A stretch of 34,607 nucleotides of DNA, taken from positions 1-34,607 of the forward strand of contig CAMAVC010000033.1 of assembly GCA_945861585.1 (NCBI GenBank), in the 5' to 3' direction. The notes under the pieces are model-generated. The model saw only the letters and a program-made list of their open reading frames with translations, was not told where the DNA came from and ran no database searches. Every line of letters starts with the position of its first letter. Within the stretch, counting starts at the first letter, position 1. The stretch is from Planctomicrobium piriforme (GTDB taxonomy: Bacteria > Planctomycetota > Planctomycetia > Pirellulales > UBA1268). The translations under genes and the position numbers were made by a program. Positions 7,323-14,968 of this stretch are shown piece after piece.

Positions 7323-9215
7323 ATGGGATTTCGTTCACTGCAAGGCTGTGTCACGGCGCTCCGGGCCGAAGGGCTGCTCGTCGAAGTCGACCATCCCGTC
7401 GATCCTCATCTCGAGATCGCCGAGATTCAGCGGCGGCTGTTCCGAGCAGGCGGACCGGCCGTCTTGTTCACGCAGCCGCGGGGCTCCGCGTTTCCAGTGC
7501 TCGTCAACCTCTACGGCACGCAGCGGCGGATCGAGCGGATCTTCGCCGACTCGCTCGACCGCGTGAAGCGACTCGTGGAGCTCAAGATCGATCCGGCGGC
7601 GGCCCTCCAGCGGCCGTGGCGGTATTGGCGGTCGCCCTACGACGCCCTCTCGATGCTGCCGCGGAGCGTCCGCACCGGCCCCGTGCTCGCCCGTGAGATT
7701 CCGCTCTCGCGCCTGCCGCAGGTGACCGGCTGGCCGGGTGACGGCGGCGCGTTCATCACGCTGCCGGCCGTCTACACCGAACACCCCGACCGGCCGGGCA
7801 CGAAGCACTCGAACCTCGGCATGTATCGCGTGCAGATCTCGGGCAACGCCTACGAGCACGATCGGGAAGTCGGGCTCCACTACCAGATCCACCGTGGGAT
7901 CGGCGTGCATCATGCGGCGGCCCTCGCCCGGGGCGAGCCGCTCAAGGTGGTGATCTTCGTGGGCGGCTCGCCGGCGCTGGCTGTCTCGGCGGTGATGCCG
8001 CTCCCCGAAGGTCTTTCGGAACTCACGTTCGCCGGCGTGCTCGCCGGCCACCGAATCCCGATGATCCGTCGGCAGGGGCGGCCCGCGATCTACGCCGATG
8101 CGGATTTCGTGATCGAGGGCACGGTGCATCCGGGTGCGACCAAGCCGGAGGGGCCGTTCGGCGATCACCTCGGCTACTACGCGCGGCAGCACGAGTTTCC
8201 CCTGATGCGGGTCGATCACGTCTGGCATCGGGAGGGAGCGATCTGGCCAGTGACCGTGGTCGGCCGGCCCCCGCAGGAAGACACGCTCTTCGGTTGGCTC
8301 GTGCACGAGCTCACCGGGCCGGTGATTCCCACCGTGTTGCCGGGTGTGTCGAGCGTGCATGCCGTCGATGCCTCGGGCGTCCATCCATTGCTGCTCGCCG
8401 TCGGGAGCGAACGCTACCTGCCCTGGAAGCCCTCCACGCGGCCGGCCGAACTGCTCACGCAGGCCTCCGCGATCCTCGGCCAAGGGCAGCTGTCGCTCGC
8501 CAAGTATCTGTTCATCGTCGCCGGCGACGATGCCCCCGGTCTCGACGCCCACGACATCGCCCCGTTCCTCGCCCATCTCCTTGCCCGGGCCGACTGGCGC
8601 CGCGACTGCCACTTCCACACCGAGACGACGATCGACACGCTCGACTACTCCGGCACCGGGCTCAACGCGGGCTCGAAGCTCGTGGTGGCCGCCCGCGGCC
8701 CGGCGATCCGCGACCTGCCGCGCGATTTGCCGGCCGGCATCAGCCTTCCGAACGGCTTCGCGAATCCATGCGTCTGCCTGCCGGGCGTCGTCGCCATCGC
8801 AGGCCCGCGGATCGAGCCCCGCCCCCGGCTCGACGCTCCGAGCGACGCGGCGATCTGGGCCTCATCCCAGTCGCCCACGTGGTCGCAAGACGTCGATCGC
8901 TTCTGCTCCGCGGTCGGCTCCGACCATCCGCTGCGGCGCTTTCCACTCATCGTGATCGTGGACGACGCCACCTTTGCCGCGGCATCGCTCGAAAACTTCC
9001 TCTGGGTGTCGTTCACTCGCTCGAATCCGGCCGCCGACGTGCACGGTGTCGACGCGTTCACGCACCAGAAACACTGGGGCTGCCGCGGCCCGCTCGTGAT
9101 CGACGCCCGCCTCAAGCCCCACCACGCGCCGCCGGTCGAGGAAGACCCCGCCGTCACGGCCGCCGTCGACGCCTTGTGCACCCGCGGCGGTCCATTGGCC
9201 GGGCTGGGCTTGTAG
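7323..9215 (+). CDS. UbiD family (prenylated-FMN dependent) decarboxylase
   Basis: The 630-residue protein shows the UbiD signatures: NLGMYRVQ (around residue 162), the segment with HYQIHRGIGVHH, VIEGTVHPGATKPEGPFGDHLGYY (about 262-285) containing the conserved glutamates, and a VGRPPQEDT region. UbiD enzymes decarboxylate or carboxylate aromatic or unsaturated acids using prenylated FMN supplied by UbiX, which is not in this window. It is longer than E. coli UbiD (about 497) because of an extended C-terminal part, common in planctomycete copies as far as I recall. The start has no clear Shine-Dalgarno because the repeat ends 7 bases upstream, but MGFRSLQGCVTALRAEGLL matches the family N-terminus. 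The substrate is unknown: it may be a ubiquinone/menaquinone precursor or another aryl acid. Confidence 0.9.
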   Translation: MGFRSLQGCVTALRAEGLLVEVDHPVDPHLEIAEIQRRLFRAGGPAVLFTQPRGSAFPVLVNLYGTQRRIERIFADSLDRVKRLVELKIDPAAALQRPWRYWRSPYDALSMLPRSVRTGPVLAREIPLSRLPQVTGWPGDGGAFITLPAVYTEHPDRPGTKHSNLGMYRVQISGNAYEHDREVGLHYQIHRGIGVHHAAALARGEPLKVVIFVGGSPALAVSAVMPLPEGLSELTFAGVLAGHRIPMIRRQGRPAIYADADFVIEGTVHPGATKPEGPFGDHLGYYARQHEFPLMRVDHVWHREGAIWPVTVVGRPPQEDTLFGWLVHELTGPVIPTVLPGVSSVHAVDASGVHPLLLAVGSERYLPWKPSTRPAELLTQASAILGQGQLSLAKYLFIVAGDDAPGLDAHDIAPFLAHLLARADWRRDCHFHTETTIDTLDYSGTGLNAGSKLVVAARGPAIRDLPRDLPAGISLPNGFANPCVCLPGVVAIAGPRIEPRPRLDAPSDAAIWASSQSPTWSQDVDRFCSAVGSDHPLRRFPLIVIVDDATFAAASLENFLWVSFTRSNPAADVHGVDAFTHQKHWGCRGPLVIDARLKPHHAPPVEEDPAVTAAVDALCTRGGPLAGLGL

Positions 9216-9235
9216 TCTGTCGTCGATCGCGCGCC

Positions 9236-9387
9236 GGCTTCGGGCTCCCCGTATCCCGCTCGCCGGACGTTCGCCTTCGCCCTCCAGGCTACGGCTCACT
9301 CGGATTTGCCTGCGCTGCGCCATCCATGGCTCCGCTGGTCAAATACGCCGGCGAGCGGGATACGGGGAGCCCGAAGCCTCCTCAACT
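9236..9387. repeat. Dispersed palindromic repeat, copy A
   Basis: The left arm 9236-9266 and right arm 9348-9378 are perfect 31-base inverted copies. The core between them is shared with copy B at 18893-18947 (two differences in 55 bases) and, in reverse orientation, with copy C at 9399-9535. The shared right flank continues to 9387. It has no coding sense and lies between the convergent ubiD-type gene and rplU. Confidence 0.85.
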
Positions 9388-9398
9388 GAAACGGGAGG

Positions 9399-9535
9399 CG
9401 AGGGGTTACCCCTGCCGTTGAGACGGCGTATGTGACCAGCGCAGGCAGGAAGCCGGAGCGCAGGCACATCCGAGCGAGCGAAGGCCAGGATGGCCGTAGT
9501 GAGCGTCCGGCGAGACGGTACGGGGTAACCCCGAG
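9399..9535. repeat. Dispersed palindromic repeat, copy C (inverted relative to A)
   Basis: Arms around GGGGTTACCCC (9402-9412) and GGGGTAACCCC (9522-9532) are inverted copies with a few outer mismatches. The core matches the reverse complement of copy A: cggcgtat-tgaccagcg near 9424, gcgcaggca-atccgag near 9459 and cgtccggcgag near 9504. The terminal stem has a different sequence from copy A but is again self-complementary. Copies A and C lie head to head with only about 12 bases between them. Confidence 0.75.
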
Positions 9536-9558
9536 CCGGATTGGGCGCGTTCCGGCAT

Positions 9559-9600
9559 GACAGGCTGAAGCCTGTCCTACAGCAGCAAGCGGGACGCTTG
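9559..9600 (-). terminator. Two stem-loops downstream of rplU
   Basis: GACAGGCT/AGCCTGTC (9559-9576) and CAAGC/GCTTG (9586-9600) are two perfect hairpins starting 10 bases past the rplU stop. They probably end or protect the 3' end of the hpf-to-rplU transcript. Similar GACAGGCT...AGCCTGTC units recur in many genomes as far as I recall, so they may be repeat units too. No T-tract follows. Confidence 0.5.
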
Positions 9601-9609
9601 CCCCACGGG

Positions 9610-9975
9610 CTAGGCCTTGATCGCGGCGATCCGCACCTTCGTGCCCACCGAGCGGTGACCGGTGCGGCGGCGGTAGTTCTTGCGCCGGCGGAACTTCTGC
9701 ACGAAGATCTTGTCGCCCTGCACAAGCCCCACGACCTCGGCACTCACCTTGGCGCCCTTCACGATGGGCTTGCCGAGCGTCAGCTTGCCGGCCGCGCTCA
9801 CGGCGAGCACCTCGTCGAACACGATCTCGCTGCCGGCCGGAAGGTGCCGGAAGTCGATCTCGATCTCCTGCCCCTCCATGACGCGGTATTGGCGACCGCC
9901 GTCGGCGACGATCGCGTAGAGGTGGTCGGAGCCCGCCATCGTGGCGGCCGTGTCGGTAGAACTTGTCTTGGCCAT
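9610..9975 (-). CDS. rplU: 50S ribosomal protein L21
   Basis: The 121-residue product contains the L21 core: YAIVADGGRQYRVMEGQEIEID, the KFRRRKNYRRRTGHRS rRNA-binding motif and an ending IAAIKA. A short N-terminal extension precedes the core. The ATG at 9975 is chosen; an in-frame GTG at 9987 or ATG at 9939 is possible, and only a weak GAGAG lies upstream. L21 binds 23S rRNA domain VI in the large subunit. It follows rng by about 114 bases on the same strand. The usual partner rpmA (L27) is absent downstream, where the repeats begin. Confidence 0.95.
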   Translation of the reverse strand: MAKTSSTDTAATMAGSDHLYAIVADGGRQYRVMEGQEIEIDFRHLPAGSEIVFDEVLAVSAAGKLTLGKPIVKGAKVSAEVVGLVQGDKIFVQKFRRRKNYRRRTGHRSVGTKVRIAAIKA

Positions 9976-10089
9976 GGTGTCTGTCACTCTCGAATCGGGG
10001 AGCCTCGAAGGGTACCAACCGCCCGCAGCCCGGTCGAGTGGGGGCTGAAAACCCCGTCACTCGCCGGGCCCGACGGCCATCCGTGCCAC

Positions 10090-11700
10090 CTACGGAAACC
10101 GCACGCTCCGGCCCGTGGAATCCCAGGCCTCGAACACGAGGTGCTCCGGCGACACGCCGTCCTTGCCGTCCACGTGCAGCTGGATGTGGGTCTGGTCCTC
10201 AAATTGCGTGATCTCCCGCCGCTTGCGGTTGTTGATCCAGGTGGCCACCTCGTCGTGCACCGTGATGTTGAGGCGGGCCAAATCGTCGCGGGTCGCCGAG
10301 AGTTGCAGTGTCCGCATCACCTCGATCGCCATGCTCTCGGCCGTCTTCACCATGCCCGTGCCAGTGCAGGTGGGGCAGTCGCGGAAGATGCTCTTCCGGA
10401 GTGACGGCCGAATCCGCTGCCGGGTCATCTCGACCAGGCCGAACGGGCTCGTTCGCAGGATCTTCGTGCGGGCCCGATCCCGCTTCATCGCTTCATGGAG
10501 CGCCTTCTCGACGCCGCGGCGGTACTTCTCCTTCCGCATGTCGATGAAGTCGTTGACGATCACACCGCCGAGGTCACGCAGCCGGAGCTGCCGGGCGATC
10601 TCCTTGGCCGCGATCAGGTTCATCTGGTAGGCATTCTCCTCGGCACTCTTCTCGGTGCGGAAGGAGCCCGAGTTGACGTCGATCGCCACGAGCGCCTCGG
10701 TCTGGTCGATCACGATCGACCCACCGCCCTTGAGCGGCACCTTGCGCTGATACATCTTGCCGATCTCCTCCTCCAGCCCGTAGCGGTGGAAGAGCGGCTC
10801 CTTGCCTTCGTAGAGATGAAGCCGCTCCGCGTATTTCGGCATCACGAGCTCGAGAAACTCTTTGGCCCGCTCGTAGGCGGCCGGCTCGTCGATCAGGATC
10901 CGCCCCACGTCCTCCGTGAACATGTCGCGGATCGTGCGGATGATCATGTCGCTTTCCTGGTAGATATCGATCGGCGCGGAATACTTCCGCATCCGGCGCA
11001 CGATGCTCTTCCAGAGATTGAGGAGATAGGCCATGTCACGGGCCATCTCCGACTTCGTCCGCTCGGTGCCGGCCGTGCGCACCACGAAGCCCACCCCCTT
11101 CGGCGGCTTGAGGTCGAGCATGATGTCGCGGAGGATGCGGCGGTCGCGCTCGTCGTCGATCTTCTTCGAGATCCCGACGCGGCCCAGCGGCGGCATGAGC
11201 ACGAGGTAGCGGCCGGGGATCGAGATGTAGGTGGAGAGCGTCGGCCCCTTCGTGCCGAAGCCCTCCTTGATCACCTGCACGAGCACCTCGTCGCCGCGCC
11301 GCAGGACGTCCTGGATCGGCGGCTTCACCCGGGGGCGGTCGCCGAGCCGCGGCTTGCGCTTCGTGGCCGCCCGTTGCCGGGCGTCATCGTCGCCCGCCGC
11401 TTCGACGCCCCGGCTCGGCGGCTCCGCGTCGAAGGCCTTGTCGGGATCGAGGCCGCCCTGGCGGTAGTACTGCGGCTCGACGTCACTGATGTGGAGAAAG
11501 CCGTTGCGGCCCACCCCGAAATCCACGAACGCCGCCTGGATCGAGGGCTCGATGTTGACGATCCGCCCCTTGTAGATGTTGCCCACAAGATTGTCCTGGC
11601 TGGTCCGCTCCACGTAGAGCTCCTCCAGCACTCCGTCCTCCATGATCGCGATCCGGCACTCCTCCGGCTGCGACACGTTGATCAGCATTTCCTGCTTCAT
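10090..11700 (-). CDS. rng: Ribonuclease G/E family endoribonuclease
   Basis: The 536-residue enzyme starts with MKQEMLINVSQPEECRIAIMEDGVLEELYVER, the RNase E/G hallmark. It has an S1 RNA-binding domain (about 38-165) carrying a basic, proline-containing insert around 84-132. The catalytic DNase I-like domain holds the metal-binding aspartates D341 (AIDVNSG) and D384 (NDFIDMR). The zinc link is CPTC (442-445). No long degradosome scaffold follows, so it is RNase G-sized. It acts on mRNA decay and rRNA maturation. AAGGAA about 9 bases upstream supports the start. It lies 58 bases after ptsI and before rplU, so ribosome production and RNA decay genes share a transcript with the PTS proteins. 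Confidence 0.96.
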   Translation of the reverse strand: MKQEMLINVSQPEECRIAIMEDGVLEELYVERTSQDNLVGNIYKGRIVNIEPSIQAAFVDFGVGRNGFLHISDVEPQYYRQGGLDPDKAFDAEPPSRGVEAAGDDDARQRAATKRKPRLGDRPRVKPPIQDVLRRGDEVLVQVIKEGFGTKGPTLSTYISIPGRYLVLMPPLGRVGISKKIDDERDRRILRDIMLDLKPPKGVGFVVRTAGTERTKSEMARDMAYLLNLWKSIVRRMRKYSAPIDIYQESDMIIRTIRDMFTEDVGRILIDEPAAYERAKEFLELVMPKYAERLHLYEGKEPLFHRYGLEEEIGKMYQRKVPLKGGGSIVIDQTEALVAIDVNSGSFRTEKSAEENAYQMNLIAAKEIARQLRLRDLGGVIVNDFIDMRKEKYRRGVEKALHEAMKRDRARTKILRTSPFGLVEMTRQRIRPSLRKSIFRDCPTCTGTGMVKTAESMAIEVMRTLQLSATRDDLARLNITVHDEVATWINNRKRREITQFEDQTHIQLHVDGKDGVSPEHLVFEAWDSTGRSVRFP

Positions 11701-11758
11701 GAATCGTCGTTCCTTTCTGGTTTCCTCGGGGCTCTCGCGTCCTCTGTGGACGACGCCG

Positions 11759-13498
11759 TCAGCCGACGGTCTCCGAGAGCCGGCGACGCATCTGGTCGCG
11801 CAAAAAAGCCTTCACCTCACGGGCGCTGTCCATCTGGAGCGCCCGTGCGGCGATCTCGCGGCAATCGGCGACCGAAACACTTCGGCACGCCTGCTTCACC
11901 TCCGGGATGGCGCTCGGCGGCACGCTCAGCTGCCGCAGGCCCAGCCCCAGAAGCAGCTGCGTGTACATCACGCTGCCGCTCATCTGACCGCAGACATTGG
12001 CCGGCACACCGGCCTCCCGCGCCACGTCGAGCGAGCGGCTCAAGAGCCGCAGCACCGCCGGATCGCAGGCGTTGTAGAGATCGGCCACCTCCTTGTTGCC
12101 ACGGTCGACCGCCAGCGTGTACTGGATCAGGTCGTTGGTGCCGATCGAGACGAAATCCACCTCCTTGATGAAGGCGTCGAGCATCATCACGGCGGCCGGC
12201 GTCTCCACCATCATGCCCACGGGCATCTTGGGGTTGAACGCGATGCCGTGCTCGGCAAGGTCCTCCATCACGTCGGCAAGCACGAGCCGCGCCTGCCGCA
12301 ATTCGACGATCGTGGAAACGAGCGGGAAGAGCACCCGCACGTCGCCCAGGGCGCTCGCCCGCAGAATGGCCCGCAGCTGTGTGCGAAACATCGGCAGCTG
12401 CCGGAGCGAGAGCCGGATGCTCCGCAAGCCCAGGCATGGGTTGCGCTCCTCTTCGGGCGTGGTCTCGGTGCGCATCTTGTCGGCGCCGAGATCGAGCGTG
12501 CGGATCACGACCGGCTTGCCGTGCATCGACTGCACCACGGCACTGTAGGCCGCGAAGTGATCCTCTTCGGTCGGCTCCCGCCGGCTCGTCAGATAGAGAA
12601 ATTCGGTGCGGTAGAGCCCGATGCCGTCGCAGCCGCGCGACAGACACTGCTCGGCCTCACTTGGAAACTCGATGTTGCCCGTGAGCTGGATGCGCTCGCC
12701 GTCGAGCGTCTCGGCCGGCAGGTCGCGGAGCGTGTCGAGCTTGGCGGCCACGGTGCGGGCGGCCTCGAGCTCGAGCTTGTAGCGGGCGATCGTCTCTTCG
12801 TCGGGCTGGAGGATCACGACGCCCTGCTGCCCGTCGAGGATCACGGGCTCCCCGCCCGACACGTCGGCCAGAAACGGCCCCAGCCCCACCACGGCCGGAA
12901 TCTCGAGCCCCTCTGCCACGATCGCGGTGTGGCTGCCGGGGCCCCCGAGTTCCGTGGCAAAGCCCTTCACGAACCGGCGATCGAGGTTCGCCGTCTCGCT
13001 CGGTGTGAGGTTGTGGGCGAGCACGATCACGGGCTGCGAAATCGCCGCCAGCGTCTCGCGCCGCTGCCCCAGGAGGTTGCGGAGCAGACTCTTCTCGATG
13101 TCGTAGATGTCGTGGGCCCGCTGGGCGATATGGTTGTCGAGGCTCTGAAACACCTTTGCATACCGCCGGAGCGTGCGGCTCACCGCGTATTCCGGCCACC
13201 AGTTCTTGTCGCGGACGGCGCTCGTGAGCTCCCCCTGGAGCCGCTCGTCGTGCAGCATCGCCAGATGGGCGTCGAAGATGGCGGCATACTGCTCGCCCAG
13301 CTCGGCCCGGATCGCATCGCGATTCCGCTCGATCTCGCGGGCAGTCTCGGCCACGGCATTGGCGAGCCGCTCGAGCTCCGTATCGACGGCACTGCGCTCC
13401 ACGAAGCGGCGCGGAATGCGAAAGCCCTCGCTGTCGAGGACGAGCGCTTCGCCGATCGTGACGCCGGGCGAAACGGCGATGCCTTGGAGTTTCAACAT
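11759..13498 (-). CDS. ptsI: Phosphoenolpyruvate-protein phosphotransferase (PTS enzyme I)
   Basis: The 579-residue enzyme transfers phosphate from PEP to HPr in the cytoplasm. The N-terminal HPr-binding helical domain spans roughly 20-145. The phospho-histidine is H190 in GGPGSHTAI. The PEP-binding TIM barrel follows with LYRTEFLYL, GLRSIRLSL, and the segment EVDFVSIGTNDLIQYTLAVDR. The usual CGE(M/L)AG motif around the catalytic cysteine reads CGQMSG, with the cysteine kept and the glutamate changed to glutamine. The length is normal. It is separated from ptsH by 238 bases that carry hairpins. Confidence 0.96.
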   Translation of the reverse strand: MLKLQGIAVSPGVTIGEALVLDSEGFRIPRRFVERSAVDTELERLANAVAETAREIERNRDAIRAELGEQYAAIFDAHLAMLHDERLQGELTSAVRDKNWWPEYAVSRTLRRYAKVFQSLDNHIAQRAHDIYDIEKSLLRNLLGQRRETLAAISQPVIVLAHNLTPSETANLDRRFVKGFATELGGPGSHTAIVAEGLEIPAVVGLGPFLADVSGGEPVILDGQQGVVILQPDEETIARYKLELEAARTVAAKLDTLRDLPAETLDGERIQLTGNIEFPSEAEQCLSRGCDGIGLYRTEFLYLTSRREPTEEDHFAAYSAVVQSMHGKPVVIRTLDLGADKMRTETTPEEERNPCLGLRSIRLSLRQLPMFRTQLRAILRASALGDVRVLFPLVSTIVELRQARLVLADVMEDLAEHGIAFNPKMPVGMMVETPAAVMMLDAFIKEVDFVSIGTNDLIQYTLAVDRGNKEVADLYNACDPAVLRLLSRSLDVAREAGVPANVCGQMSGSVMYTQLLLGLGLRQLSVPPSAIPEVKQACRSVSVADCREIAARALQMDSAREVKAFLRDQMRRRLSETVG

Positions 13499-13557
13499 GG
13501 CGGGCGCAGTCCAGCTCGCCGGCAGCGGGGGCCATGGGCGGGGGGATCACGCAACGC

Positions 13558-13681
13558 CCGCCGAAAGGCGGAATGCCTGCGATCAACGGCCCCGCACGGC
13601 TTCGCGCCAGGCGGCTTCGTGCTGCTCCTTCTTTGGGGTTCGGTCTCGGTCGGTCGGTGATGGGCGGCGGTCTGGCCGCCC
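13558..13681 (-). promoter_or_regulatory. Stem-loops in the ptsH-ptsI spacer
   Basis: The 238-base gap between ptsH and ptsI has two clear hairpins: CCGCC-GAAA-GGCGG at 13558-13571, with a GNRA-type loop, and GGGCGGC/GCCGCCC at 13662-13681. On the minus-strand transcript they sit after ptsH and ahead of ptsI. They could set the ratio of HPr to enzyme I by partial termination or mRNA processing, or mark a second promoter region. I see no convincing gene in the gap. Confidence 0.4.
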
Positions 13682-13736
13682 GGAAATCGTGTTCGGCTGC
13701 TGTGCCCGACGTGGGCTCATGGCCTGGTGTTCGTGA

Positions 13737-14021
13737 TCAAGTTTGTTCGGTAAAGTTGCGGTCGAAGAGCCCGCCGATGGCCTCGACGGCTTCGCGGGCA
13801 TCCGGCCCCGTCGCCTCGACGACGAGCCGGGTGCCCGACTCGGCCGCGAGCGTCAGGAGGTCGAGGATGCTCTTGCCGTCGGCCCGCTGCCGTTCCGCGA
13901 CGAGTTCGATCCGCGACTGCCACTTGCGCGCCTCGCGAGCCACGAGATCGGCCGGCCGGGCGTGCAAGCCCTGCTCGATGCCGACCACGACCTCCCGCGA
14001 CACGGTCTCTGGGGTTGTCAC
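13737..14021 (-). CDS. ptsH: Phosphocarrier protein HPr
   Basis: The 94-residue protein has the HPr signature GIEQGLHARPA with the phospho-histidine H20, and ADGKSILDLLTLAA with a serine (S51) in the place of regulatory Ser46. HPr passes phosphate from enzyme I to EIIA proteins. It starts with GTG in a 4-base overlap with the ptsN stop (GTGA), so the two are translationally coupled. No HPr kinase gene is in the window, so whether S51 is used cannot be told. It may serve as the NPr-like carrier of a regulatory PTS. Confidence 0.95.
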   Translation of the reverse strand: MTTPETVSREVVVGIEQGLHARPADLVAREARKWQSRIELVAERQRADGKSILDLLTLAAESGTRLVVEATGPDAREAVEAIGGLFDRNFTEQT

Positions 14022-14494
14022 GTGACCACTCCGTGACTGTCGGCCTCCTCGAGCAGATGCTCGATATCGGCAGGGGTGGCGGAGGCCTTCAGACGGCGGC
14101 AGAAGTCGTCGTCGCGCAACTGCCGCGAAATGTTTTCAAGCGCCCGCAGATGGTCGCCCGGACGATCGGGCGGCGACACGAGCAGGAACAAGAGGTGCAC
14201 CGGCTCGCCATCGAGGCTCTCGAAGTCGATTCCCTTACGGCTCACGGCGACGGTGCCGACGAGACGGTCGACGCTCGGATGCTTCGTGTGCGGCACGGCC
14301 ACGCCCCGACCGATGCCGGTGCTGCCGAGTTCCTCGCGCTTCATGATCGCCTTGACGATGCCCTCGAGTTCCGCCGGCGCGATCTTCCCGGCCTCGACGA
14401 GCGCCTCCGCCATCTCGCGGATCACGCCCTGCTTGGTGTCCGCTTCGACATCGGACCGAATGGCGTCGGTGGCGACAAAATCTGAGAACTTCAT
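14018..14494 (-). CDS. ptsN: PTS EIIA component, PtsN-like (fructose/nitrogen type)
   Basis: The 158-residue protein shows the EIIA-2 domain: KQGVIREMAEALVEAG, REELGSTGIGRGVAVPHTKH with the phospho-histidine H69, and HLLFLLVSPPDRPGDHLRALENISRQLRD. It is a stand-alone EIIA with no membrane EIIB/EIIC attached. PtsN-type proteins sense nitrogen or potassium state through their phosphorylation rather than moving sugar. The start at MKFSDFV is chosen over a longer frame whose first 59 residues read as antisense of hpf. It lies 52 bases after hpf and overlaps ptsH by 4 bases. Confidence 0.93.
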   Translation of the reverse strand: MKFSDFVATDAIRSDVEADTKQGVIREMAEALVEAGKIAPAELEGIVKAIMKREELGSTGIGRGVAVPHTKHPSVDRLVGTVAVSRKGIDFESLDGEPVHLLFLLVSPPDRPGDHLRALENISRQLRDDDFCRRLKASATPADIEHLLEEADSHGVVT

Positions 14495-14546
14495 GCGGTC
14501 GGGCTTCTGGGGTGGGGATGTGGGCGGGATCCGAACTGCGCTGCCG

Positions 14547-14867
14547 CTAATCGCGACGCGACGACTGCACGTGCTTGTGGTCCCGGACCTTTTCCTTGTG
14601 TTTCCGCAGCTGCTGCTCGAGCTTCTGAACGGCGCCGTCGACGCTCCTCCAGAGCTGCCCGGAATGCTCACGGCTGACCATGTCGTGGAAGTGCTCGGCG
14701 GAGGCCACGATCTCGACTTCCGGCAGTTCGGCGTTGCCCAGGTCGACGGTCACATTGAGGGCGGTGATCCTGTCGAAATACCGCTTGAGCCGCGACACCT
14801 TCGCCGAGATCTTCGACTGCGATGCCGCGCTGAGCTGCCCATGCCTGGCCGAGACGTTGATTTGCAC
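14547..14867 (-). CDS. hpf: Ribosome hibernation promoting factor (HPF/RaiA family)
   Basis: The 106-residue protein has the RaiA/HPF layout: MQINVSARHGQLSAASQSKISAKVSRLKRYFDRI, then VTVDLGNAELPEVEIVAS, and the basic C-terminal helix with KLEQQLRKHKEK. These proteins bind the 30S A and P sites and idle ribosomes in slow growth. It is the short form, with no C-terminal dimerisation domain. The start codon is GTG with AAGGAAG about 7 bases upstream. It heads the ptsN-ptsH-ptsI-rng-rplU line, like the hpf-ptsN pairing known from proteobacterial rpoN loci, though rpoN is not here. Confidence 0.94.
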   Translation of the reverse strand: MQINVSARHGQLSAASQSKISAKVSRLKRYFDRITALNVTVDLGNAELPEVEIVASAEHFHDMVSREHSGQLWRSVDGAVQKLEQQLRKHKEKVRDHKHVQSSRRD

Positions 14868-14968
14868 CCGATCGCTTCCTTCTTGGGCTGACGATATGGA
14901 AAAACAGGCTCTTCAGCGGAAACAGTGAAGCATATCACCCGCGCAGTCGCTTCGACAAACCGCGCCGC

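Noticed and set aside
9225..9540. Repeat pairs considered as a CRISPR array or insertion sequence
   Set aside because: The units are inverted rather than direct, spacers of even length are missing, and no transposase or cas gene is present.
13583..13801. A 72-codon open frame in the ptsH-ptsI spacer
   Set aside because: It overlaps the end of ptsH in another frame and has no ribosome site or family likeness; the spacer is better explained by hairpins.
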